Shown in pieces: positions 6,641-14,694 of a DNA stretch of 21,908 bases. Source of the stretch: an uncultured Clostridia bacterium (GTDB lineage: Bacteria; Bacillota; Clostridia; Oscillospirales; Acutalibacteraceae); contig CANQGN010000006.1 in assembly GCA_947623215.1 (NCBI GenBank), positions 1 through 21,908 on the forward strand, given 5' to 3'. The position numbers and the translations under genes were made by a program. Each line of letters opens with the position of its first letter. Positions within the stretch are counted from its first letter, which is position 1. The notes beneath the pieces are model-generated. The model worked only from the letters and a program-made list of their open reading frames with translations. It was not told the origin of the DNA and searched no databases.

Positions 6641-7873
6641 ATGACCCTTCATCATCCCCGCCGGTGGGCGGTGGGCCTGCTTGCGGCCCTACTTGCCGCC
6701 TGCACCGCCCTTTGCCTGCTGGCCCCCAAGGGGGAGGCCCCAAAAACAGAGGACGCCGCCACCCCCACCGCCGCCAACGCCCGGCGGGCGGTTGCGGGTA
6801 TCAAGGCCGTCTGGCTGAATTATATCGAGTTTGGCGAGCTTATCTCCGGCAAAGACGAGGCGGCCTTTTCTGCCGCCGCCGACGAAGTGGTAGAAAATCT
6901 CGCTTCTCTCGGCTTTAACACCCTCTTTTTGCACGTTCGCGCCCATTGGGACAGTTTTTACCCCTCTGACCTATTCCCCTGGGCGGCAGAAGTAAACGAC
7001 GGCGCGGGGGTGCCCTACGACCCGCTGGCTATCTTGTTAGAAAAAGCCCACCGGCGGGGCGTTGCCCTGCACGCCTGGGTAAACCCCTACCGCATTGCGG
7101 GCGATGGAGCCGACCCTCTGCCCCCCGGCAGCCCGGCGGCCGAACTGGTAAACAAGGGCGAAAACGACGTGGCAGCGTCGGCGGGCGGGCTATACGCCAA
7201 CCCGGCAAGCCCGGCGGCCCAGCGGGTGATTTTAAACGGCCTGCGGGAGCTTTTGGAGCGCTACGCGGTAGACGGCTTGCAATTTGACGATTATTTTTAC
7301 CCGACCACCGACGAATCGTTTGACGCGCCCCTTTACCGCGCATACTGTGAAAAGGCGGCTTCTCCCTTGCCGCTGGCAGACTTTCGCCGGGCGCAGGTGA
7401 ATACCCTCATTACCGCCACCTTTCAGCTCACCCGCCGCACCCCCGGCGTGGTGTTTGGGGTCAGCCCGGCGGCGAGCTTGCGGCAGGGCAAAGAGGAGCT
7501 CTTTGCCGACCCCGCCGCCTGGGCGGCCTCCGGCGTGGTAGATTACCTTTGCCCCCAGCTTTACTTTGGTTTTTCTTACCCGCAGGCGGACATGCGGTTT
7601 GACGCGCTGCTTAGCGAATGGAAAGCTGCCTGCCCGGCGGTGCCGCTGGTTATCGGCCTTGCCTCTTATAAGCTCGGGGAAGAAGACGCCGGCAGCCGCG
7701 AGTGGGTAACGGCCACCGACGTATTAGAGCGGCAGGCGGCGCTGGCGCTGCAAGAGAACGGCGCGGCGGGGGTGGCGGTTTACCACTACGGCAGCTTACT
7801 CAAGGGGGACGAACAGTCTACGCGTGCCCGCGACCGGCTATCGGCGATACTCAGGGGGTGGCCGCCCGGCTAA
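6641..7873 (+). CDS. Family 10-like glycosylhydrolase (GHL10/DUF187) lipoprotein
   Basis: Extracytoplasmic glycoside-hydrolase-like protein of the GHL10 group (YngK-like). The substrate of this family is not well defined; cell-wall or carbohydrate roles are proposed. The ATG follows GGGAGG by 7 bases. The N-terminus has RR followed by a hydrophobic stretch and a lipobox-like LAAC (C21), suggesting a lipid-anchored protein; a simple signal anchor is the alternative. The catalytic-type TIM barrel starts at about residue 53 with AVWLNYIEFGE, and carries NTLFLHVRAHWDSFYPSDLFPWA, GVALHAWVNPYRIA, YAVDGLQFDDYFYP and VDYLCPQLYFGF, all hallmarks of this family. The length of 410 is usual. GC-rich codon use returns to host type here, right after the island. 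It appears monocistronic, as the next gene has its own promoter. Confidence 0.88.
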   Translation: MTLHHPRRWAVGLLAALLAACTALCLLAPKGEAPKTEDAATPTAANARRAVAGIKAVWLNYIEFGELISGKDEAAFSAAADEVVENLASLGFNTLFLHVRAHWDSFYPSDLFPWAAEVNDGAGVPYDPLAILLEKAHRRGVALHAWVNPYRIAGDGADPLPPGSPAAELVNKGENDVAASAGGLYANPASPAAQRVILNGLRELLERYAVDGLQFDDYFYPTTDESFDAPLYRAYCEKAASPLPLADFRRAQVNTLITATFQLTRRTPGVVFGVSPAASLRQGKEELFADPAAWAASGVVDYLCPQLYFGFSYPQADMRFDALLSEWKAACPAVPLVIGLASYKLGEEDAGSREWVTATDVLERQAALALQENGAAGVAVYHYGSLLKGDEQSTRARDRLSAILRGWPPG

Positions 7874-7887
7874 AAATGCCCGGCGGC
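7861..7887 (+). terminator. Weak hairpin across the GHL10 stop codon
   Basis: GCCGCC (7861-7866) pairs with GGCGGC (7882-7887), with inner GGC/GCC pairs after a C-C mismatch. The TAA stop lies in the loop. Only GGGATTTTG follows, so termination would be inefficient. Confidence 0.3.
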
Positions 7888-7901
7888 GGGGATTTTGTGC
7901 G

Positions 7902-7929
7902 TTGACAAACAGGGGGAATCATGTATAAT
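7902..7929 (+). promoter_or_regulatory. Strong promoter for the GH36-mreB-ABC-F unit
   Basis: TTGACA (7902-7907) and TATAAT (7924-7929) match the sigma-A consensus exactly with a 16-base spacer, 48 bases before the ATG of the GH36 gene. AAGGAG follows, 8 bases before that ATG. No obvious catabolite-repression or sugar-operator palindrome is seen. Confidence 0.8.
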
Positions 7930-7976
7930 ATTGGTGTGGAACTTCCCATTCTGTTTGCATAAAAGGAGACAACGCC

Positions 7977-10010
7977 ATGAAAATTCAATATGGTTCGTTA
8001 TATCGCGAAGAACTGGCAGAGGGCTGCCTGCTCTCGCTCGGCTGGGGCGGGGGAGAGGACTTTTGCACTGACCGCCAAATTCATCAGTACGCCTTTACGG
8101 TGGTGGCAAACGGGCAAGACCTTACCGGTTCGTTGGAACAGGCGGGCGAGCTTACCCGTTTTACCGAGCCGAACGGCGACGAGCACACAGTGCTGCCGCT
8201 GCGCTCTACCCGCCAGCCCCTTACCCTTGCGGTGCACACCCTGCTTGACCCGCCGGAACACCCCGGCGGCGCCTCCCGCAGCTTGCAGCGGTATTTAACA
8301 ATTACCAACACGAGCAACGACCCGCTGCCGCTTACCTCTTTGCAGGTGCTCTCTGGCGGGCTGTTTGCGGGCGAGCGGGGCGAGTACGGCGTGCCCGCCT
8401 ACCGCGTAGGGGTTATGTGCAACGGCACGCCGGGGCAAGAGGGCGACTTTCGCTGGCAGCCCATGGTGGGCGGCACCTACTCTTACGCCCTGCGGCGGTA
8501 TGCCGAGCGGTATTTAACCCCCTTTGCCATTGCAGAAGACGTGCGGGCCGGTCGCTACGCCGTCATGCACCTTGGTTTTACCGGCGGGTTTGAAATGAAT
8601 TTTGATAATTTGGTGGTAGACGTGCCCGCCTACAACAACCTGTCGTTTTCACTTGCCGTAGGCGTGGGGCAGCCGCTTTACGTGCTCGCCCCGGGCGAGA
8701 GCATTACCACCCCCGCCGCCCACGTAACGCTGGTAGAGGGCAGCTTAGACGAGGCCATTCAGGCAAGCCACACCCACGTGCGGCGCTACGGCAAGTGCAC
8801 CATGGTAGAGTGCAGCACCATGACCAAAACAGAAGCAGACGTTTGGCACACCTTAGACATTGCCGAGCGCTTTGGCGCCGAAATCTTTTATATCGACGCC
8901 GGGTGGTACATTCCCAAAACCGGCGAGCTGGACCGTTGGCCGGCCTACACCGGCGACTGGCGACGGGAGGTAGACACCTACGGCGACTCTACGCTGGACG
9001 ATTTTCGCGAAGCCGCCCACAAAAAGGGCATTTTGTTCGGCTTGTGGATGGACCCCGAAAAGCTGGGCTTTGACACCGAGGTGCTGGCGAGCGGCCAGCT
9101 GAAAGTGCTCACCGCCCAAAACGGCCAGCCGATCCCAGACGGCCCCTGCTCGTATATGACCGACCTGACCGACCCCGCCACCGCCCGCTGGCTGTATGAG
9201 TCTATTTGCTACGTGATAGAGCGCTACCAGCTGGACTTCTTCCGGCTGGATTCCGGCGCTTTTCCGGTAGAAGCATACGCCGAGCGGTTCGGCATGAGCG
9301 AATGCTGCGATTTTCGCTATCACAAGGTGCTCTACGATATTTTAAACCGCCTGCGCGAGCGCTACCCCAACGTGATTTTTCAAAACTGCTCGGGCGGCGG
9401 CTGCCGGGTAGATTTGGGGCTAATGCCCATGCTCTCTAACACCTGGATATCCGACCAAAACCGCGCGCCCCACTCGATGCGCATTATCAACGGCACTTCT
9501 ATGATGCTGCCGGTGGAATACTGCGTAAAGCTGATAAACGGCATGGGGGCGCAGGTGTACGGCTGCGACTACTTTAAGCTCAACGCCGCGCGGTTTGGCA
9601 TTCCGCTGATTCCCATTTTAATGGACGACCCGGAATTTTGCCGCCGCGCCGACGCCATGATTCAACATTATAAACAATATATTCGCCCCATGCTGCCCAC
9701 CTGCAAGGTGTGGCACCACACGCCGCTGGTTCGGCTGGAAGAACCGGGCGCGCGCGGCGTGCTGGAAATCAGCTCGCCGGACGGGTCTACCGCCATGGTG
9801 GCCGGCTTTACCCTGGGGGCGGTTACCGACCCCGATTTTCCGCTGCGCTTTTGCGGGGTCTCACCAGACAAAACCTACACCGTGTGGTGCAACGACCGCC
9901 CGTATGGCCGGTATACCGGTAAGGCGCTGTTAGACGGTGTTACGGTGCAAATTCCGCAAATGTGGGATTCGGTCTGCCTGCTGGCGGTGGCCGAACCGAC
10001 CGAAGCATAA
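7977..10010 (+). CDS. GH36 family alpha-galactosidase-like enzyme
   Basis: Glycoside hydrolase of clan GH-D, family GH36, expected to release alpha-linked galactose (or N-acetylgalactosamine) from oligosaccharides in the cytosol, as there is no signal peptide. The product has 677 residues, normal for the family. The N-terminal beta-sandwich (about 1-270) precedes a TIM barrel containing IFYIDAGWY, the GILFGLWMDPE strand, and FFRLDSG with the nucleophile candidate D425 (usually KWD in alpha-galactosidases, here RLD). NCSGGGCRVDLG and WISDQN follow, with the acid/base candidate D493. A short beta domain ends the protein. Replacement of the usual K by R before the nucleophile pair, and SGGGCRVD in place of SGGGRFD, suggest a divergent subgroup, so exact substrate is uncertain. 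It heads a probable operon with mreB 18 bases downstream. Confidence 0.88.
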   Translation: MKIQYGSLYREELAEGCLLSLGWGGGEDFCTDRQIHQYAFTVVANGQDLTGSLEQAGELTRFTEPNGDEHTVLPLRSTRQPLTLAVHTLLDPPEHPGGASRSLQRYLTITNTSNDPLPLTSLQVLSGGLFAGERGEYGVPAYRVGVMCNGTPGQEGDFRWQPMVGGTYSYALRRYAERYLTPFAIAEDVRAGRYAVMHLGFTGGFEMNFDNLVVDVPAYNNLSFSLAVGVGQPLYVLAPGESITTPAAHVTLVEGSLDEAIQASHTHVRRYGKCTMVECSTMTKTEADVWHTLDIAERFGAEIFYIDAGWYIPKTGELDRWPAYTGDWRREVDTYGDSTLDDFREAAHKKGILFGLWMDPEKLGFDTEVLASGQLKVLTAQNGQPIPDGPCSYMTDLTDPATARWLYESICYVIERYQLDFFRLDSGAFPVEAYAERFGMSECCDFRYHKVLYDILNRLRERYPNVIFQNCSGGGCRVDLGLMPMLSNTWISDQNRAPHSMRIINGTSMMLPVEYCVKLINGMGAQVYGCDYFKLNAARFGIPLIPILMDDPEFCRRADAMIQHYKQYIRPMLPTCKVWHHTPLVRLEEPGARGVLEISSPDGSTAMVAGFTLGAVTDPDFPLRFCGVSPDKTYTVWCNDRPYGRYTGKALLDGVTVQIPQMWDSVCLLAVAEPTEA

Positions 10011-10028
10011 AGGACGTTTGAAAAAAGC

Positions 10029-11051
10029 ATGAGAACGGATTTAGGAATTGATTTTGGCACCGACTGCACCCGGGTGTTTATGGGGCGCAGCGTGGTGTTG
10101 TCGGAGCCTTCGGTTATCGCCATAGATACCGACACCGGCGAGCCCCGCGCCTGCGGCGCCAAGGCCTATCGCATGATTGGCCGCACCTCTGACCGGGTAA
10201 CGGCCGTTTGCCCCGTGCAAAACGGGGTAATTGCCGACTTTGAGGCCGCGCAATTGCTGCTGCGCCATTGCTTTGAGCAGGTAAGCCGCAAAAAGCTCAT
10301 TCGCCCCCGCACCATTGTGGCCATTCCCGGCAACATTACGGCGGTCAAGCAGCGCTCGGTAGTAGACGCGTTAGAAAGCGCCGGCGCCCGCAACGTATGC
10401 TTAATTGAGGCGCCGCTGGCCGCCGCCATTGGGTTAGAGGTAGACTTTTCTACCCCCCGCGGCGTAACGGTGGTAGACATTGGCAAAGGCACAACCGACA
10501 TTGCCGTGCTCTCTATGGGGGGCCTGGCCCGGTGCGAGTCGCTGCCCGTTGGCAGCGGCGCGTTTGATGAAGAAATCGTCCGCTTTGTGCGGCGAGAGTA
10601 TAACCTGGCCATTGGTCTGCTCACCGCCGAGCGGCTGAAAAAAACCATCGGCTGCGTGGTAGAGCGCCCGCTGGAGCTTGGCATGACGGTAAGCGGCATT
10701 AACGTGTTTACCGGGCTGCCCCAAAGCGTAGAGATTAACACCCGCCAGCTGCTGCAGGTAATGAGTGTAACGGCAGAGGAAATTTTGCGCTCCATTAGCC
10801 GGGTATTTGAGCAAACCGCCCCCGAAATGGTGGCAGACACCGCCCGCGACGGCCTTATTTTAACCGGCGGCGGGTCGCTTACCTACGGTATGCCGGAGCT
10901 GCTTTCTTCTCGCTTAAAATTGCAGGTCAACCGGGTAGAAGACCCCTTAAACTGCGTAATAAAAGGCGTAGGCCGGGCGCTTTCGCACTCAGAGGTGCTC
11001 AAAAACGGCAACTACCGCTTCCGCAGTTTAGAAGATTTAACCATTCAGTAA
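10029..11051 (+). CDS. mreB: MreB/Mbl-type actin homologue, rod-shape protein
   Basis: Bacterial actin that forms membrane-associated filaments and guides side-wall peptidoglycan synthesis. The length of 340 is typical. The actin-fold motifs are all present: phosphate 1 LGIDFGTDCTRV (5-16), phosphate 2 VVDIGKGTTDIAV (about 147-159), and the adenosine motif LILTGGGSLTYG (about 276-287). IEAPLAAAIGL and GSGAFDEEIVRF are characteristic of MreB rather than FtsA or DnaK. mreC and mreD are not adjacent, so this may be a second copy (Mbl or MreBH-like) rather than the main mre operon gene. The start has only a distant GGA, 13 or so bases upstream. It is sandwiched between GH36 and an ABC-F gene with gaps of 18 and 4 bases, so it is probably co-transcribed. 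Confidence 0.92.
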   Translation: MRTDLGIDFGTDCTRVFMGRSVVLSEPSVIAIDTDTGEPRACGAKAYRMIGRTSDRVTAVCPVQNGVIADFEAAQLLLRHCFEQVSRKKLIRPRTIVAIPGNITAVKQRSVVDALESAGARNVCLIEAPLAAAIGLEVDFSTPRGVTVVDIGKGTTDIAVLSMGGLARCESLPVGSGAFDEEIVRFVRREYNLAIGLLTAERLKKTIGCVVERPLELGMTVSGINVFTGLPQSVEINTRQLLQVMSVTAEEILRSISRVFEQTAPEMVADTARDGLILTGGGSLTYGMPELLSSRLKLQVNRVEDPLNCVIKGVGRALSHSEVLKNGNYRFRSLEDLTIQ

Positions 11052-11055
11052 CGCC

Positions 11056-12957
11056 ATGCAATTGCTGTTTTGCGACCGGCTGGCCAAATCCTTTGGCAGC
11101 CGCACGCTCTTTAACGGGTTAACCCTGCGGGTAGAATCAGGCGATAAAATCGGCCTTATCGGCGCCAACGGGGTGGGCAAAACCACCCTGTTTCGCTTGC
11201 TGGCGGGCGAAGAGCCGCCAGACGAAGGGCGGGTGGTAAAAGCCGCCGGGCTGCGGCTGGCCACCATGCGCCAGCACGTGCCGGAGGCCGCCGACCAAAC
11301 CATGCGCGAGTTTATGCTGGCGGCCTTTGCGCCGCTGGTTGCCTTAGAGCGGGAGCTGGAAGAAACCCGCCGTGCGCTGGAAGCCTCGCCCGGCGAAGAG
11401 CTGCTCGCCCGCCAGCAGGCGCTGCTTGAGCACTGGGGGCGAGAAGACGGCCCCACATTCCGCAGCCGGTGCGAGGCGGCGCTTACCGGCCTTGGCTTTA
11501 CCGAGCAGCAAAAGGCGCTGCCGCTTTGTTCGCTCAGCGGCGGGCAGCGCTCTAAATTAGCGCTGGCGCGGCTGTTGGTCGCCCCGGCGGATTTGTTGCT
11601 GCTGGACGAACCCACCAACCATTTAGACCTTGCCGCCACCGCCTGGCTGGAAGAAACGCTGCGTACCGCAAAGCCAGCCTTTGTGGTGGTCTCGCACGAC
11701 CGCGCTTTTTTAGACGCCGTAACCAACCGCACGGCCGAGCTTAGCCACGGCGGGCTTACCGCGGCAAAAGGCAACTACACCGCCTACGCCGCCCTAAAGG
11801 CCCAGCGGCAGGCGGCGGAAGAAAAGCACTACCAAAAACAGAGGCAAGAGATAGAGCGACTGGAGGCCTCCGCCGCCCAGCTGCGGCAATGGAACCGCGA
11901 AAAATCGGTCAAACGCGCCGAAAACAAGCAAAAAGAAATTGACCGGCGAACAGAGCAGCTGCAAAAACCGGTGGCAGAGGGGCGCGCCCCTCGCTTTGCC
12001 TTTATCCCCGCCTTGCCCGGCCCGGGCGAAGTGCTGCGGGCAGAGGGCATTTCCATTGCCTTTGGCGACGGTGCGCCGCTCTACAGTGGGGTATCGCTGC
12101 TGCTGCGGCGGGGCGAGCGGGTGTTTTTAACCGGGCCAAACGGCTGCGGCAAAACCACCCTGCTGCGCCAGCTGCTGGGGCAGCTAAAGGGCGAGGGCAG
12201 CGTGTATTTCGGCCCCGGGGTAAGCGTGGGGTATTACGACCAAACGGGGCGGGACTTAAACCCCGCTAAAACCGTACTGCAAGAGGTGTGGGATACCTAC
12301 CCCAAACTGCCGCTCACCCGCGTGCGGGGGGCGCTGGCCGCCTTTTTGTTTACCGGCGACGCGGTCGACCGCCCGGTGGGGCTGTGCAGCGGGGGAGAGC
12401 GGGCCCGGCTGGCGCTGTGCAAAACCATGCTGGCGGGGCATAATCTGCTGCTGTTAGACGAACCCACCAACCATTTAGACATTCCCTCCCGCGAGGCCTT
12501 AGAGGCCGCGCTGGCGGGCTATACCGGCACGCTGCTTATGGTCTCGCACGACCGGTACTTTATACACAAGCTGGCCACCCGCGTGCTGCGGCTGACCCCC
12601 GCCGGGTTAACCGCCCCGCCGGCAGAAGAACCCGCCCCCGCCGCGATAAACGAACCCCCCGCCGAAAAACCGGCCATGGGGCAGGGGGGAGCAGACTACC
12701 ACAAGCGGCTGGCCCACAGCCGGGAGCTGCGGCGGGTGAAAAGCGAAGTAGCGCGGTGGGAGGCGACCTTAAACGAGTTAGAGGCCGCCATAACCGAGCT
12801 GAAAGCGCGAATCAACGGCGAAGAAGCGGCGGCAGACTATGCCCGCTTGCTGGAATTGACCCGGGCGCTGGAAGAACGAGAGCGAGAGGCGAACGACGCC
12901 ACCGAGCGCTGGGCAGAGGCCGCCGAACGGCTGGAAGCCTTGCAGCAAGAAGAATAA
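11056..12957 (+). CDS. ABC-F family ATPase (ribosome-associated type)
   Basis: Soluble twin-cassette ATPase with no membrane domain; ABC-F proteins bind the ribosome E site and act in translation or antibiotic protection. The first cassette has Walker A GANGVGKT (36-43), signature LSGGQ (about 158-162) and LLLDEPTNHLD (about 182-192). An interdomain helical linker follows (about 250-310). The second cassette has GPNGCGKT (about 360-367), signature LCSGGE (about 443-448) and a second LLLDEPTNHLD. A Pro/Ala-rich hinge then leads to a C-terminal coiled coil (about 550-630), as in Uup/YfmR-like members. The signature CSGGE in cassette two is a mild deviation from LSGGE. It starts 4 bases after mreB stops and lacks a clear ribosome binding site, suggesting translational coupling. 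Housekeeping and resistance roles cannot be told apart from sequence alone. Confidence 0.92.
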   Translation: MQLLFCDRLAKSFGSRTLFNGLTLRVESGDKIGLIGANGVGKTTLFRLLAGEEPPDEGRVVKAAGLRLATMRQHVPEAADQTMREFMLAAFAPLVALERELEETRRALEASPGEELLARQQALLEHWGREDGPTFRSRCEAALTGLGFTEQQKALPLCSLSGGQRSKLALARLLVAPADLLLLDEPTNHLDLAATAWLEETLRTAKPAFVVVSHDRAFLDAVTNRTAELSHGGLTAAKGNYTAYAALKAQRQAAEEKHYQKQRQEIERLEASAAQLRQWNREKSVKRAENKQKEIDRRTEQLQKPVAEGRAPRFAFIPALPGPGEVLRAEGISIAFGDGAPLYSGVSLLLRRGERVFLTGPNGCGKTTLLRQLLGQLKGEGSVYFGPGVSVGYYDQTGRDLNPAKTVLQEVWDTYPKLPLTRVRGALAAFLFTGDAVDRPVGLCSGGERARLALCKTMLAGHNLLLLDEPTNHLDIPSREALEAALAGYTGTLLMVSHDRYFIHKLATRVLRLTPAGLTAPPAEEPAPAAINEPPAEKPAMGQGGADYHKRLAHSRELRRVKSEVARWEATLNELEAAITELKARINGEEAAADYARLLELTRALEEREREANDATERWAEAAERLEALQQEE

Positions 12958-13003
12958 AAGCCATATAAACCCCGCATTTCCCGGGAAAATTCCCCCAAAT
13001 ACC

Positions 13004-13042
13004 AAAACCGCCTTTTTGATTGCCAAAAAAGGGCGGTTTTTT
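13004..13042 (+). terminator. Terminator after the ABC-F gene
   Basis: AAAACCGCC (13004-13012) pairs with GGCGGTTTT (13032-13040), with inner T/A pairing and a T-run TTTTTT. It ends the GH36-mreB-ABC-F transcript 47 bases after the stop codon. Confidence 0.75.
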
Positions 13043-13116
13043 GTGGTTGGAAAAAGAAGCGACGGAACACAGAGGCAGCAATTGCAGAAAACTTTGCGCC
13101 AATTGCGCAAAAACTC

Positions 13117-13145
13117 TTGACGGCGGGGCACAAACGCGGTACAAT
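13117..13145 (+). promoter_or_regulatory. Promoter of the structured leader / recombinase
   Basis: TTGACG (13117-13122) and TACAAT (13140-13145) are 17 bases apart, five of six matches in each box. Transcription would begin near 13152, more than 400 bases before the recombinase start at 13575. Confidence 0.65.
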
Positions 13146-13151
13146 AGAATT

Positions 13152-13272
13152 AGAAAAATAGCAAGCAGACCAACCGGGCAGGCAAGGGAAACCCCGCCGG
13201 GCGGCAAAGCCCTGCTGCCATGCTAACCATGCAACCCTGCAAACACCCGGCAACCCGCCGATTGCGGTTTTT
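13152..13272 (+). ncRNA. Candidate small structured RNA, family unknown
   Basis: The roughly 120 bases after the promoter at 13117-13145 contain no credible reading frame but nested pairing. CCGG (13174-13177) pairs with CCGG (13247-13250), and GCAGG (13178-13182) with CCTGC (13236-13240), enclosing small GC-rich hairpins. A weak terminator-like hairpin (13252-13258 with 13264-13269) is followed by TTTTT. It does not show the conserved sequences of RNase P RNA, tmRNA or the SRP RNA that I know. The GC-rich context makes chance pairing likely, so this is tentative. Confidence 0.22.
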
Positions 13273-13574
13273 ATGGTTCTTTCTTTTCCTGCCGCCAAGC
13301 GGAAGCCAGACAAACCAAGAGAAGCAGCAAAGCGGCAGGGCGGGCTGACGAAAGCGATTCCCAAAGCAAGGCATAAGCGAACAACTGGTACCACGCAAGC
13401 GGGTTGGGTTTTCAAAAAGCCGCCAAGCGGCGGCAATGCCGCAGCATTCATTTGTTCAGTCCAAACCCGGCAGGGGGCGGCCGATTGTATGGTTCTTGTA
13501 TATTGTATATCGCCCGGAATTTTTGCATAGCAATTGAAGAAAATCAATATTTTCCGCAATTAGGGGGAGAGGGT
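13273..13574 (+). other. Untranslated leader of the recombinase gene, no gene seen
   Basis: About 300 bases with no supported gene. It holds a compact GCCGCC-AAGC-GGCGGC hairpin (13419-13434) without a T-run and further GC-rich self-complementary segments. The frame of the recombinase stays open here, but its sequence (rich in Lys, Arg and Pro and without homology-like features) does not look coding. The true start is set by the AGGGGGAG site at 13562-13569. Confidence 0.5.
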
Positions 13575-14570
13575 ATGAGCGCTTTATCCGAAGAACTGCG
13601 CACCACCGCGCCGATTCTGCGCGACTTTTGCAACTATATGCTGGTGGTCAAGGGCAAATCGTCCTTAACAGTAGCAGAATATTATAAAGACCTGCGCACC
13701 TTTTTCCGCTATCTCATCGCCGTTCGCGGCGGCAACCCGCTGGACGAGCAATCCCTTAGCGAAATTTCCATTGAATCGGTGGATTTGCCCCTCATCGCTT
13801 CGGTGACCCTGTCTGACGCCTTTTCCTTTATGAATTATTGTATCGACGAGCGCGACAACCACGCCGCCACCCGCGCCCGCAAAGCCTGCTCGCTGCGGGT
13901 GTTTTACCGCTACTTAACCAACAAAGTTCATTTATTGCAAAATAATCCTTTAGAGGAATTAGAGACCCCCAAAATCGGCAAAACCCTGCCCAAATACTGC
14001 ACGCTGGAAGAGTCCGTTCGGCTACTGCAAGCGGTAGACGGCCCCAACCGCGAGCGCGACTACTGCATTCTCACCCTCTTTTTAAACTGCGGTATGCGGC
14101 TTTCGGAGCTTTGCGGCATTAACCTTAGCGATATTCGCGACGACAACACCCTGCGGCTGGTGGGCAAAGGCAACAAAGAGCGCGTCGTCTACCTAAACCC
14201 CGCCTGCACGGCGGCTATTTCCGTTTATCTGCGGGTGCGCCCGGCCGACGGCGTAAAAGACAAAAACGCCCTGTTTTTAAGCCGCTTGAAACGCCGCATC
14301 AGCCCCCGCATGGTGGAGGAAATGGTGCAAAACACCCTGCAAAAGGCAGGGCTTGGCGGGCGCGGGCTTTCGGTGCACAAGCTGCGCCACACCGCCGCCA
14401 CCTTAATGTACCAGCACGGCGAAGTAGACGTGCGGGTGCTCAAAGACATATTGGGGCATGAAAATTTGGGTACCACCGAGATTTACACCCACCTGGCCGC
14501 CGAACAGCTACAAAAAGCGGCCAACGCCAACCCGTTGAGCGGGCTGACCCCGCCGGGCGAAAAAAAATAA
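13575..14570 (+). CDS. XerC/XerD-like tyrosine recombinase
   Basis: Site-specific recombinase of the lambda-integrase family. The ATG at 13575 is chosen because AGGGGGAG stands 5 bases before it and the N-terminal SAM-like domain begins at once; the frame is open further upstream without coding character. The protein has 331 residues. The core-binding domain (about 12-115) has LRDFCNYMLVVKGKSSLTVAEYYKDLRTF split in the usual manner. The catalytic domain carries the full set R175, K198, H268, R271, H295 and nucleophile Y304 (GTTEIYTHL). Size and the absence of phage genes nearby favour a chromosomal Xer protein or a XerC-like recombinase over a phage integrase. No dif-like site was recognised in the window. 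It has its own long leader and promoter. Confidence 0.9.
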   Translation: MSALSEELRTTAPILRDFCNYMLVVKGKSSLTVAEYYKDLRTFFRYLIAVRGGNPLDEQSLSEISIESVDLPLIASVTLSDAFSFMNYCIDERDNHAATRARKACSLRVFYRYLTNKVHLLQNNPLEELETPKIGKTLPKYCTLEESVRLLQAVDGPNRERDYCILTLFLNCGMRLSELCGINLSDIRDDNTLRLVGKGNKERVVYLNPACTAAISVYLRVRPADGVKDKNALFLSRLKRRISPRMVEEMVQNTLQKAGLGGRGLSVHKLRHTAATLMYQHGEVDVRVLKDILGHENLGTTEIYTHLAAEQLQKAANANPLSGLTPPGEKK

Positions 14571-14589
14571 AAATTTTTTTAAATTTTAC

Positions 14590-14617
14590 TGAGCGTTTTT
14601 CGCGATTTTCGCGTCTA
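14590..14617 (+). promoter_or_regulatory. Possible ECF-type promoter before the sigma factor gene
   Basis: TGAGCG (14590-14595), 16 bases, then CGTCTA (14612-14617) resembles the TGAAC/CGTC layout recognised by many ECF sigma factors. It lies about 80 bases before the sigma gene and would allow autoregulation. The -35 match is imperfect. Confidence 0.3.
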
Positions 14618-14694
14618 ATAAGTAGAAAAAGCTTTTTCGCACGTGCACGGGGCGGCTGGGCCAGTCTGCCCCGCAAACCGGAAAGGAGTGGAAC

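Noticed and set aside
13380..13412. GGTACCACGC resembling the T-box motif before the recombinase
   Set aside because: It lacks the GGGTGG...CGCG core and the specifier stem, and a recombinase is not a T-box target. The similar bases at 16425-16446 are part of a perfect terminator palindrome.
12837..13559. Long minus-strand reading frame over the recombinase leader
   Set aside because: It overlaps the ABC-F gene end and a terminator, has no start signals and looks like the reverse frame of GC-rich DNA.
13404..13574. N-terminal extension of 57 codons on the recombinase
   Set aside because: Rich in Lys, Arg and Pro, without family similarity, and bypassed by a strong ribosome binding site directly before the ATG at 13575.
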